From the NCBI GenBank assembly GCA_020029535.1, contig JAIBJM010000015.1, forward strand, positions 1 through 41,922: a stretch of 41,922 nucleotides of DNA. The letters run 5' to 3'. Origin of the DNA: Gammaproteobacteria bacterium (GTDB taxonomy: Bacteria; Pseudomonadota; Gammaproteobacteria; Steroidobacterales; Steroidobacteraceae). Below, in pieces: positions 33,590 through 41,922 of this stretch; the first letter of the stretch is position 1, and each line of letters opens with the position of its first letter. The notes below the pieces were generated by a model. The model worked only from the letters and a program-made list of their open reading frames with translations, was not told where the DNA came from and made no database searches. A program made the translations under genes and the position numbers.

Positions 33590-34987
33590 CTAGCCATAGC
33601 GCTGGCGAATCATCCGGTACAGCGCCCGCACGCATTGGGCCTCGCCACCCACCGGTCGCCCAGGACGCTCCTTCGGGTTCCAGGCATACAGATCGAGATG
33701 CAGCCAATTGTCAGTACGCGTCACGAAGCGCTGCAGGAATAGCGCCGCCACGATGGCGCCTGCAAACGGACCCGCCGAGACATTGTTCAGATCAGCGATG
33801 CGACTGGCCAGCTCATCGTCATAGCCTGACCACAGCGGCAGCGGCCACAGCGGATCGTTCATTTCTTCGGCCACCGCGCGCAGTTCGTCGACCAATCCGG
33901 TATTCCTGCCAAATACTGCCGGCAGATCGGGACCCAGCGCCGTGCGCGCCGCGCCGGTCAGCGTGGCCAGATCGATCAACAGATCCGGCGTCTCGGCATC
34001 GGCGTCGGCCAATGCATCGGCAAGAATCAACCTGCCTTCGGCATCGGTATTACCGATCTCGACGGTTAGACCCTTGCGCGAGGTCAGCACATCGCCCGGC
34101 CGGAATGCCGCGCCGCCAATGCTGTTTTCAACCGCGGGAATCAGCAGGCGCAATTCTATCGGCGCGGCCGCATCGAGCAGCCATTGCGCCAGCGCCAGTG
34201 CGCACGCCGCGCCGCCCATGTCCTTCTTCATCAGCAGCATGGCGGCGGCCGGCTTCAGGTCCAGTCCGCCGGTGTCGAAGCACACGCCCTTGCCCACCAG
34301 CGTCACGCGCGGCGCACCGGGCTTTGGCCAACGGCAATCGATCAGGCAGGGCGCCCGCGGGCTACCGCGGCCGACGGCGTGCACCAGCGGATATCCGGTC
34401 GCGAGTTCCTGGTCGCGGCAGATGCGCAGCGTGCCCTGGTGGCGCTGGGTCAGCGTCAGCGCCGCTGCAGCCAGTTGATCCGGCCCCAGCTCATTGGCCG
34501 GCGCGTTGATCAGATCGCGTGCCAGCGTGATGGCAGCGTGGGCCGCGTGCACATGGTCCGCGTCAGCTCCCGCCGGTGCCACCAATCGCGCCAGAGAGGA
34601 CGGCCGCCGCTGGCTGCGGAAGCGGTCCATGCGATAGCTGCCCAGCAGCCATCCCAGCGCAAACTGCGTAGCCGCGTGTGTGGCCAACGGCGTGGCCAGC
34701 AGGTAACTGCCGGGCGGCAGACGCTCGGCAAGCGGCGCCGCATCCCAGAGCGATATCCGGTCGAGCGTGGCCATGTCGCCACAACCCAGCACCGCGGCCG
34801 CGACCGCCCCGTTCTCTCCCGGCAATGCCAGCACCCGGCCGCGTTCGGCGCGGAAGTCGTGCGCACGCGCCCAGGTCCCCTGCCCGGCCGGCAGCACATC
34901 CAGCAGCTGGGTCAGCTGGTTCTCATTACATAGCCAGAGCGGCCGTGCGCCGGTAGCTTCATCCTGATGGAGTAGACGAATATCCAA
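33590..34987 (-). CDS. Leucyl aminopeptidase family (M17) peptidase
   Basis: A 465-residue M17 metallopeptidase. The two-zinc site and catalytic residues are all present: K234 and D239 in VGKGVCFDTGG, K246, D257 in KKDMGG, and D316, E318 and R320 in the NTDAEGRL signature. It removes N-terminal residues from peptides in the cytoplasm. No in-frame ATG lies near the natural N-terminus, so I chose the TTG at 34985-34987 (product starting LDIRLLHQD), with GGGAAC upstream. Starts further upstream would run into the divergent ilvC leader. It is the first gene of an aminopeptidase-MFS-ilvD unit and lies back to back with the ilvC promoter region. Confidence 0.88.
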   Translation of the reverse strand: MDIRLLHQDEATGARPLWLCNENQLTQLLDVLPAGQGTWARAHDFRAERGRVLALPGENGAVAAAVLGCGDMATLDRISLWDAAPLAERLPPGSYLLATPLATHAATQFALGWLLGSYRMDRFRSQRRPSSLARLVAPAGADADHVHAAHAAITLARDLINAPANELGPDQLAAAALTLTQRHQGTLRICRDQELATGYPLVHAVGRGSPRAPCLIDCRWPKPGAPRVTLVGKGVCFDTGGLDLKPAAAMLLMKKDMGGAACALALAQWLLDAAAPIELRLLIPAVENSIGGAAFRPGDVLTSRKGLTVEIGNTDAEGRLILADALADADAETPDLLIDLATLTGAARTALGPDLPAVFGRNTGLVDELRAVAEEMNDPLWPLPLWSGYDDELASRIADLNNVSAGPFAGAIVAALFLQRFVTRTDNWLHLDLYAWNPKERPGRPVGGEAQCVRALYRMIRQRYG

Positions 34988-35056
34988 AACCGTTCCCGTC
35001 CTGCCGGAGGCGGCAAGCTTAACCAATCGCCGCGGGATTCCGGGCGCGCCTGGGCG

Positions 35057-35086
35057 TTGACAGGTGCTTGATGTCTGTGGTGACAT
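35057..35086 (+). promoter_or_regulatory. Candidate promoter of the ilv-leu operon
   Basis: A perfect -35 hexamer TTGACA (35057-35062) is followed after 18 bases by TGACAT (35081-35086), a weak -10 (T, A and T at the right ends match). Transcription would start near 35093, just ahead of the leader peptide ATG at 35118. The perfect -35 and the position make it plausible; the -10 is the weak point. Confidence 0.45.
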
Positions 35087-35117
35087 CGAGCCGTCTTCAT
35101 TAACGCACCCGGATCCC

Positions 35118-35249
35118 ATGCAGGCTGCAACGAGCCCGGTCAACGCTTCAGAGACCAGCCATAATGTATCGGCTGGCCTGAACGTGCTGCTGCGTGTAGG
35201 TCTGCTGCTGCTGGCAGGAAGCCAGTGCGGGTGCCGTATGCGCAACTGA
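35118..35249 (+). CDS. Leu/Val-rich leader peptide of the ilv-leu attenuator
   Basis: A 43-codon frame from ATG 35118 to TGA 35247-35249. Its middle holds the control codons [12 protein letters not shown]: seven Leu codons, all CTG, and two Val codons within 12 codons. This is the pattern of leader peptides that sense charged tRNA. It is followed by a terminator hairpin and then ilvC. The ribosome-binding site is weak (GGAT at 35111-35114). An in-frame GTG at 35064 would give a longer 61-residue frame, but it lies within the presumed promoter. No isoleucine codon appears, so leucine and valine are the expected signals. Confidence 0.72.
   Translation: MQAATSPVNASETSHNVSAGLNVLLRVGLLLLAGSQCGCRMRN
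35155..35176 (+). other. Stem-loop in the leader RNA before the control codons
   Basis: CCAGCC (35155-35160) and GGCTGG (35171-35176) form a six-base perfect inverted repeat with a ten-base loop, ending four bases before the first CTG of the control codon run. It may be part of the pause or of alternative leader folding. A translating ribosome would melt it. Confidence 0.4.
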
Positions 35250-35284
35250 AGATTCTGAAGCGCAAAAATACCGAAACCCCGCAC
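35211..35284 (+). promoter_or_regulatory. Pause hairpin and antiterminator segments of the attenuator
   Basis: CTGGC (35211-35215), at the end of the Leu codon run, can pair with GCCAG (35221-35225), forming a small hairpin. The adjacent GTGCGGG (35225-35231) is exactly complementary to CCCGCAC (35278-35284), which includes most of the left arm of the terminator. When the ribosome stalls at the Leu/Val codons, the first pairing would be blocked and the seven-base antiterminator could form, allowing readthrough into ilvC. The sequence shows the complementarity; the mechanism is inferred from known attenuators. Confidence 0.62.
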
Positions 35285-35307
35285 CGGCCACCGATGCGGG
35301 GTTTTTT
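35274..35307 (+). terminator. Intrinsic terminator (attenuator) upstream of ilvC
   Basis: AAACCCCGCA (35274-35283) pairs perfectly with TGCGGGGTTT (35295-35304), a ten-base stem around an 11-base loop. It is followed by the rest of a T run (35302-35307), then GTT. It ends 22 bases before the ilvC ATG, so termination here would shut off the whole operon. It is the clearest intrinsic terminator in the window. Confidence 0.88.
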
Positions 35308-35329
35308 GTTAGTCCAACGGAGTTTCAAG

Positions 35330-36322
35330 ATGCATCTGTATTCGCAAAAAGACGTCGACAAGAAAGCGCTGAAGAACGCGCAGATCACTGTGCTGGGCTA
35401 TGGCAGCCAGGGCCGCGCCCACGCGCTGAATCTCAAGGACAGCGGCTTCAAGGTGATCGTCGGCGTACGCAAGGGCGGAGCCAGCTGGAAGGCGGCGAAG
35501 CGCGATGGACTGGTCGTGGCCGAACCGGCTGCTGCCGTGGCCGGCGCCGATCTGATCGCCATGCTGGTGCCGGATCTTGCGCAGAAGGATCTGTACGCAG
35601 ACGTCAAGGATTCACTGAAGAAGAACGCCGTGCTGCTGTTCGCGCACGGCTTCAATGTGCACTTCAAGCAGATCAAGCCGCGCAAGGATCTGGACGTGGT
35701 GCTGATCGCGCCGAAGGGTCCGGGCGGACTGGTGCGTCGCCAGTACCAGCAGGGTCGCGGCGTGCCCTGCCTGATCGCCGTGGCACAGGATGCCACCGGC
35801 AAGGCGCACGCCAAGGCGCTGGCCTACGCGCATGGCATCGGCGGCACCCGCGGCGGCGTGCTCGACACCACCTTCGCCGAAGAGACCGAGACCGACCTGT
35901 TCGGCGAGCAGGCCGTGCTGTGCGGCGGCGCCACCGAACTGGTGGTCAAGGGCTTTGAAACGCTGGTGGAAGCCGGCTACCAGCCCGAAGTCGCCTACTA
36001 CGAATGCCTGCACGAACTGAAGCTGATCGTCGATCTGCTGCATGAAGGCGGCCTGGCGCGCATGCACAAGTACATCAGCGACACCGCCAAGTACGGCGAT
36101 CTGACCCGCGGTCCGCGCGTGGTCAACGACCGCACCAAGAAGGAAATGGTGAAGATCCTCAAGGAAATCCAGACTGGCAAGTTCGCGCGCGAGTGGATCG
36201 CCGAGAGCGAGTCCGGCGGCAAGAACTACCGGCGCCTGATGAAGGCCGACATGAACCATCCGATCGAGCGCGTCGGCGAAAAGTTGCGCGCCCGCATGCC
36301 CTGGTTGAAGGAAGCGCGTTAA
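35330..36322 (+). CDS. ilvC: Ketol-acid reductoisomerase, class I
   Basis: A 330-residue NADPH-dependent enzyme that isomerises and reduces acetolactate and acetohydroxybutyrate. The Rossmann loop is GYGSQG (23-28), with the cofactor loop [11 protein letters not shown]. The magnesium ligands D189 and E193 lie in [14 protein letters not shown], and further acidic ligands in [14 protein letters not shown]. At about 330 residues it is the short class I form rather than the E. coli-like long form. The ATG at 35330 has GGAG eight bases upstream. It opens the operon behind the attenuator. Confidence 0.95.
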   Translation: MHLYSQKDVDKKALKNAQITVLGYGSQGRAHALNLKDSGFKVIVGVRKGGASWKAAKRDGLVVAEPAAAVAGADLIAMLVPDLAQKDLYADVKDSLKKNAVLLFAHGFNVHFKQIKPRKDLDVVLIAPKGPGGLVRRQYQQGRGVPCLIAVAQDATGKAHAKALAYAHGIGGTRGGVLDTTFAEETETDLFGEQAVLCGGATELVVKGFETLVEAGYQPEVAYYECLHELKLIVDLLHEGGLARMHKYISDTAKYGDLTRGPRVVNDRTKKEMVKILKEIQTGKFAREWIAESESGGKNYRRLMKADMNHPIERVGEKLRARMPWLKEAR

Positions 36323-36338
36323 GACATACGGAGGCCAT

Positions 36339-37919
<1,581 letters not shown>

Positions 37920-37920
37920 C

Positions 37921-38883
37921 ATGCCCATACCCGCCACGCAGTACATCTGGTTCAACGGCAAGCTGGTGCACTGGGACAAGGCCACTGTGCACGTACTGGC
38001 GCACGCCCTGCACTATGGTTCTTCAGTGTTCGAGGGGGTACGCGCCTACCCCACGCCGCGCGGCGTCGCCATCTTCCGCCTGCGTGATCACACGCAGCGG
38101 CTGTTCGACTCGGCCAAGATCTATCGCATCACGCTGCCCTTCCAGGCCGACCAGATCAACGCTGCCTGCCGTGAAGTGATAGCGGTGAACAACCTGGGCA
38201 ATGGCGCCTACATCCGTCCGGTGGCCTTCCGCGGTTATGGCGAGATCGGCGTGGCACCGAAGATCGAGCCGCCCATCGACGTGGCAGTGGCCGCCTGGGA
38301 ATGGGGCAAGTATCTGGGCCACGAGAGCGAAGAACAGGGCGTGGATGTATGCATCTCGTCCTGGCAGCGCGTGGCGCCCAACACGCTGCCGGCGCTGGCC
38401 AAGGCCGGCGGCAACTATCTGTCCAGCCAGCTGATCAGCCTCGAGGCCAAGCGGCTGGGTTTTGCCGAAGGCATCGGTCTGGCGCCGGATGGCACCGTCA
38501 GCGAGGGCGCTGGCGAGAACCTGTTCATCATCAAGGATGGCGTGATCCTGACGCCGGGCCTCTCGCACTCGGTGCTGAGCGGCATCACCCGCGACACCGT
38601 GATGAAGCTGGCGCGCGAGCGCGGCTATGAGGTGCGCGAGACCTCGATCCCGCGTGAACTGCTGTACCTCGCCGATGAACTGTTCTTCACCGGCACGGCG
38701 GCCGAAGTCACGCCGATCCGCTCGGTGGATCGCATCCAGATCGGCGCCGGCCGTCGCGGCCCGATCACCGAAGTGCTGCAGAAGGCCTTCTTCGGCCTGT
38801 TCGATGGCAGTACCGAGGACAAGTGGGGCTGGCTCGACTACGTGGACATGCAGGCCAAACCGCGCGCGGTGACGACAAACTGA
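37921..38883 (+). CDS. ilvE: Branched-chain amino acid aminotransferase
   Basis: A 320-residue fold-type IV PLP aminotransferase. K161 in [14 protein letters not shown] binds [19 protein letters not shown] (28-43) and SEGAGENLF are substrate- and phosphate-binding loops. The C-terminal [13 protein letters not shown] and [17 protein letters not shown] closely match E. coli IlvE. It makes Leu, Ile and Val from the keto acids and glutamate. It lies one base after the leuA stop and seven bases before leuC, inside the leu cluster. Confidence 0.95.
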   Translation: MPIPATQYIWFNGKLVHWDKATVHVLAHALHYGSSVFEGVRAYPTPRGVAIFRLRDHTQRLFDSAKIYRITLPFQADQINAACREVIAVNNLGNGAYIRPVAFRGYGEIGVAPKIEPPIDVAVAAWEWGKYLGHESEEQGVDVCISSWQRVAPNTLPALAKAGGNYLSSQLISLEAKRLGFAEGIGLAPDGTVSEGAGENLFIIKDGVILTPGLSHSVLSGITRDTVMKLARERGYEVRETSIPRELLYLADELFFTGTAAEVTPIRSVDRIQIGAGRRGPITEVLQKAFFGLFDGSTEDKWGWLDYVDMQAKPRAVTTN

Positions 38884-38890
38884 GGCTGGC

Positions 38891-40291
38891 ATGAAGACCA
38901 TGCTCCAGAAGATCTGGGAACGGCACGAAGTCGTTCCCGAAACCGCCGATACGCCGGCGGTGCTGTACGTCGACCTGCACCTGGTACACGAAGTCACCTC
39001 CCCGCAGGCCTTTTCAGTGCTGCGCGAGCAGGGCATGAAGGTACGGCGGCCGGACCTGACGCTGGCCACCATGGATCATTCGACACCGACGCGCACCGAG
39101 CAGGTATTCGGCGGCGCGCCGATCGCCATTGCTTCGGCTGCACAGCAGATCGCGCAGCTGGAAAAGAACTGCGCGGAATTCGGTGTCGAACTGCTGAACC
39201 TGCGCAGCGAGCTGCGCGGCATCGTGCACATCATCGGCCCCGAGCTCGGACTGTCGCAGCCCGGCAAGACCGTGGTCTGCGGCGACAGCCATACCAGCAC
39301 GCATGGCGCCTTCGGCGCCCTCGCCTTCGGTATCGGCACCACCGAGGTCGGCCATGTGCTGGCCACGCAATGCCTGCTGCAGCGCAGACCGAAAACCTTC
39401 GCCATCAATGTCAGCAACCGGCTGGCCGCGGGTGTCAGCGCCAAGGACCTGATCCTGGCCATCATCGGCGAGATCGGCGTCTCCGGCGGCACCGGCCATG
39501 TGCTGGAGTACCGCGGCGAAGCCGTGCGCGCGCTGACCATGGAAGAACGCATGACGGTGTGCAACATGTCGATCGAGGCCGGTGCGCGCGCCGGAATGAT
39601 CGCGCCCGACGACACCACCTTCGATTATCTGCAGAGCAGGCCGCGCGCGCCCAAGGGCACTGAATGGCAACGCCGTGTAGCCGAATGGCGTGCACTGCCC
39701 AGCGACGCCGGCGCCCGTTTCGATCGCGAAGTGACATTGGATGGCGAGCGCATCGAACCGATGATCACCTATGGCACGCATCCGGGCATGGTGACGCCGA
39801 TCAGCGGGCACATCCCGGCCACCCGGGGCGATGCGGTGTTCGACAAGGCACTGGCCTACATGGGCTTCCAGGCCGGCGAACCCATCCGCAACCAGCCGAT
39901 CAATGTGGTGTTCATCGGCAGCTGCACCAATGGCCGGCTCGAGGACCTGCGGGCTGCCGCCAGCCTGCTGCGTGGCCAGCACATTGCGCGCGGTGTGCAG
40001 ATGCTGGTGGTGCCGGGCTCGCAACAGATCAAGAAGGCCGCTGAAGCCGAGGGCCTCGACACCATCTTCCGCGACGCCGGCGCCGAATGGCGCGAGTCCG
40101 GCTGCTCGATGTGCATCGGCATGAATGGCGACAATGTGGCCAGCGGCCAGTATTCGGTCAGCACCAGCAACCGCAATTTCGAAGGCCGCCAGGGCCCCGG
40201 CGCACGCACGCTGCTGGCCAGCCCGCTGACCGCGGCCGCCTCGGCCATCCGCGGCCGTGTCACCGATCCGCGCGAACTGCTCAACGGTTGA
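38891..40291 (+). CDS. leuC: 3-isopropylmalate dehydratase large subunit
   Basis: A 466-residue aconitase-family subunit. The 4Fe-4S ligands are C345 in GSCTNGR and C405 and C408 in [56 protein letters not shown] and [22 protein letters not shown] are family hallmarks. With LeuD it isomerises 2- to 3-isopropylmalate. The ATG at 38891 follows ilvE by seven bases. Confidence 0.95.
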   Translation: MKTMLQKIWERHEVVPETADTPAVLYVDLHLVHEVTSPQAFSVLREQGMKVRRPDLTLATMDHSTPTRTEQVFGGAPIAIASAAQQIAQLEKNCAEFGVELLNLRSELRGIVHIIGPELGLSQPGKTVVCGDSHTSTHGAFGALAFGIGTTEVGHVLATQCLLQRRPKTFAINVSNRLAAGVSAKDLILAIIGEIGVSGGTGHVLEYRGEAVRALTMEERMTVCNMSIEAGARAGMIAPDDTTFDYLQSRPRAPKGTEWQRRVAEWRALPSDAGARFDREVTLDGERIEPMITYGTHPGMVTPISGHIPATRGDAVFDKALAYMGFQAGEPIRNQPINVVFIGSCTNGRLEDLRAAASLLRGQHIARGVQMLVVPGSQQIKKAAEAEGLDTIFRDAGAEWRESGCSMCIGMNGDNVASGQYSVSTSNRNFEGRQGPGARTLLASPLTAAASAIRGRVTDPRELLNG

Positions 40292-40295
40292 AACA

Positions 40296-40871
40296 ATGGA
40301 CCCGATCAGACAGATCCGCTCCCGCACGGCCGTGCTGCCGTTCACCAACATCGACACCGACCAGATCATTCCGGCACGCTTCCTGCGCACTACTACGCGC
40401 GAAGGTCTGGGCAAACAGCTGTTTGCCGACTGGCGCTATCTGCCGGATGGTTCGCCGAAGCCCGACTTTGCGCTGAACCAGCCAGCGGCCGTTGGCTGTC
40501 AGGTGCTGGTGGCCGGCCGCAATCTCGGCTGCGGCTCTTCGCGCGAACACGCGCCCTGGGCATTGCTCGATCATGGCTTCCGCGCCGTGATCAGCAGCGA
40601 GATCGCCGACATCTTCCGCAACAACTCATTGAAGAATGGCCTGGTACCGGTGGTGGTCGATGAGTCGACGGCAGACTGGCTGCTGAAGAATCCCGGCGTG
40701 GAAGTCACCATCGATCTGGACTCCACGCAGCTGCGATTGCCGGACGGCCGTGCCGTGCAGTTTCCGATCGAGCCCTTTGCCCGTTATTGCCTGCTCAATG
40801 GCGTCGACGAGCTGGGCTATCTGGTCTCGCAGCAGCCGGTCATTTCCGCCTACGAAAGAACTCACGCTTGA
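40296..40871 (+). CDS. leuD: 3-isopropylmalate dehydratase small subunit
   Basis: A 191-residue swivel-domain partner of LeuC. The opening [13 protein letters not shown] and the substrate-binding [17 protein letters not shown] are conserved, as is the later [21 protein letters not shown]. The ATG at 40296 lies four bases after the leuC stop; an earlier in-frame start inside leuC is unlikely. Its stop overlaps the TTG start of leuB. Confidence 0.94.
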   Translation: MDPIRQIRSRTAVLPFTNIDTDQIIPARFLRTTTREGLGKQLFADWRYLPDGSPKPDFALNQPAAVGCQVLVAGRNLGCGSSREHAPWALLDHGFRAVISSEIADIFRNNSLKNGLVPVVVDESTADWLLKNPGVEVTIDLDSTQLRLPDGRAVQFPIEPFARYCLLNGVDELGYLVSQQPVISAYERTHA

Positions 40872-41922
40872 AGGCCAGCATCACTGTTCTCGGGGGCGAT
40901 GGCATCGGCCCCGAAGTCACCGCGGAAGCGGTGCGCGTACTGCAGCGCGTGGCGCAGCAGTCCAACCATGCGTTCACGTTAACCGAAGCCCCCTTTGGCG
41001 GCATTGCCATCGACCAGCACGGCGATCCGCTGCCCGAGCGCACCCTGAAGCTGTGCCTGGAAGCCGATGCGGTACTGCTGGGCGCCATCGGCGGCCCGAA
41101 GTGGTCGACTCCGCAGACGAAGATCCGGCCCGAGGCAGGGCTGTTGCGATTGCGCAGGGAAATGGGCGCCTACGCCAATCTGCGTCCGGTCACCGTGCAC
41201 CCTGCCCTGCATGGCATCTCGACGCTCAAGCCCGAGGTGATCGACGGCGTTGACCTGATCGTGGTGCGCGAACTGACCGGCGGTATCTACTTCGGCGCCA
41301 AGACCCGCAGCGCCACCGAGGCCACCGATCTGTGCTCCTACTCGGTGACCGAGGTCGAGCGCATCGTGCGTGTAGCAGCACGACTGGCGCAGGCGCGCAG
41401 CGGCAAGCTGCTGTCCATCGACAAGTCCAACGTGCTGGAAACTTCGCGGCTGTGGCGCGAGGTCTGCGAGCGCGTGGTGTGCAGCGAGTTCCCCGATGTA
41501 AAACTCGAACACATGCTGGTGGATGCCGCCGCCATGCACCTGATCCGCAGGCCGCGCGATTTCGACGTGGCGGTGACCGAAAACATGTTCGGCGACATCC
41601 TGACCGATGAAGCCTCGATGCTGGCCGGCTCACTGGGCCTGCTGCCCTCGGCCTCGCTGGGCGATGGCACGCGTGGCATCTACGAGCCCATCCACGGCTC
41701 GGCGCCGGATATCGCAGGCCGCGGCATCGCCAATCCCTGCGGCACGATCCTTAGTGCCGCCATGCTGCTGCGTCACTCGCTGAAGCTTGAATCGGAAGCG
41801 CGGCGCGTCGAAGCCGCCGTGTCGCGAGCCATCAGCGATGGCATCCGTACACCGGACATTGCCGGCGATCTGAAACCCGCCAGCACGCGCCAGATGGGCG
41901 ATGCGGTGCTGGCAGCCCTCGA
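40868..41922 (+). CDS. leuB: 3-isopropylmalate dehydrogenase, truncated by the window end
   Basis: 351 codons are visible, running off the right edge, so perhaps ten residues or fewer are missing. The TTG at 40868-40870 overlaps the leuD stop (TTGA). The product starts [17 protein letters not shown]. Later come the LeuB loops [28 protein letters not shown], the Asp-containing [12 protein letters not shown] and [29 protein letters not shown], and [19 protein letters not shown]. It oxidises and decarboxylates 3-isopropylmalate with NAD. It is the last gene of the leu cluster in view. Confidence 0.95.
   Translation, partial: MKASITVLGGDGIGPEVTAEAVRVLQRVAQQSNHAFTLTEAPFGGIAIDQHGDPLPERTLKLCLEADAVLLGAIGGPKWSTPQTKIRPEAGLLRLRREMGAYANLRPVTVHPALHGISTLKPEVIDGVDLIVVRELTGGIYFGAKTRSATEATDLCSYSVTEVERIVRVAARLAQARSGKLLSIDKSNVLETSRLWREVCERVVCSEFPDVKLEHMLVDAAAMHLIRRPRDFDVAVTENMFGDILTDEASMLAGSLGLLPSASLGDGTRGIYEPIHGSAPDIAGRGIANPCGTILSAAMLLRHSLKLESEARRVEAAVSRAISDGIRTPDIAGDLKPASTRQMGDAVLAAL

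Overview
The window is a chromosomal stretch of a GC-rich proteobacterium, most likely a gammaproteobacterium near the Xanthomonadales/Nevskiales/Steroidobacterales lineages. The lineage call is inference. It rests on the fabD-fabG-acpP-fabF-pabC-mltG-tmk-holB-pilZ order, a tonB-exbB-exbD-exbD cluster with two ExbD paralogues, a type II secretion (T2SS) operon beside a rhombosortase, and an ilv-leu operon with an attenuator. Coding density is very high. Neighbouring genes often overlap by 1 to 11 bases, and four to six starts are GTG or TTG. I saw no tRNA, rRNA, insertion sequence, prophage or CRISPR array.

Layout. 1-189 (-): 5' part of a TIR-like (ThsB/MTH538-type) protein, divergent from an endonuclease/exonuclease/phosphatase-fold protein (228-971, +). 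This is followed by a FadJ-type beta-oxidation enzyme and a protein with two cNMP-binding domains and a rhodanese domain. 4199-12794 (-): fatty-acid and folate cluster fabD, fabG, acpP, fabF, pabB, pabC, mltG, tmk, holB, pilZ, with a TATAAT-type promoter before fabD. 12825-13430 (-): rhombosortase. 13490-19073 (+): T2SS genes gspG-H-I-J-K-L-M-N; gspC, D, E and F are not in view. 19070-30482 (-): tonB, exbB, exbD, exbD, a secreted TPR protein, panD, an AlaA-like aminotransferase, and an AddB-like/AddA-like nuclease-helicase pair. 30603-34987 (-): an M17 aminopeptidase, an MFS transporter and ilvD. 35118-41922 (+): a leucine/valine-rich leader peptide with an attenuator, then ilvC-leuA-ilvE-leuC-leuD-leuB; leuB runs off the right edge.

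How the parts fit. The fab block supplies acyl chains, while pabB/pabC supply p-aminobenzoate. The T2SS pseudopilins and platform proteins would export folded periplasmic proteins, and the rhombosortase would process those carrying a GlyGly-CTERM tail. The tonB cluster energises outer-membrane transport. The right-hand 7 kb makes branched-chain amino acids, with ilvD encoded separately about 3 kb upstream on the other strand. The leader at 35118-35307 looks like a classical ribosome-mediated attenuator: 43 codons with a run of Leu and Val codons, a terminator hairpin with a U tract, and a competing 7-base antiterminator pairing.

Most of the window is ordinary housekeeping. The points most worth a second look are the attenuator, the TIR-like/EEP divergent pair cut by the left edge, the cNMP-cNMP-rhodanese fusion, the PabB with Ala in place of its usual active-site Lys, the rhombosortase next to the T2SS operon, and the AddAB-like pair whose AddB partner lacks an evident Walker A.
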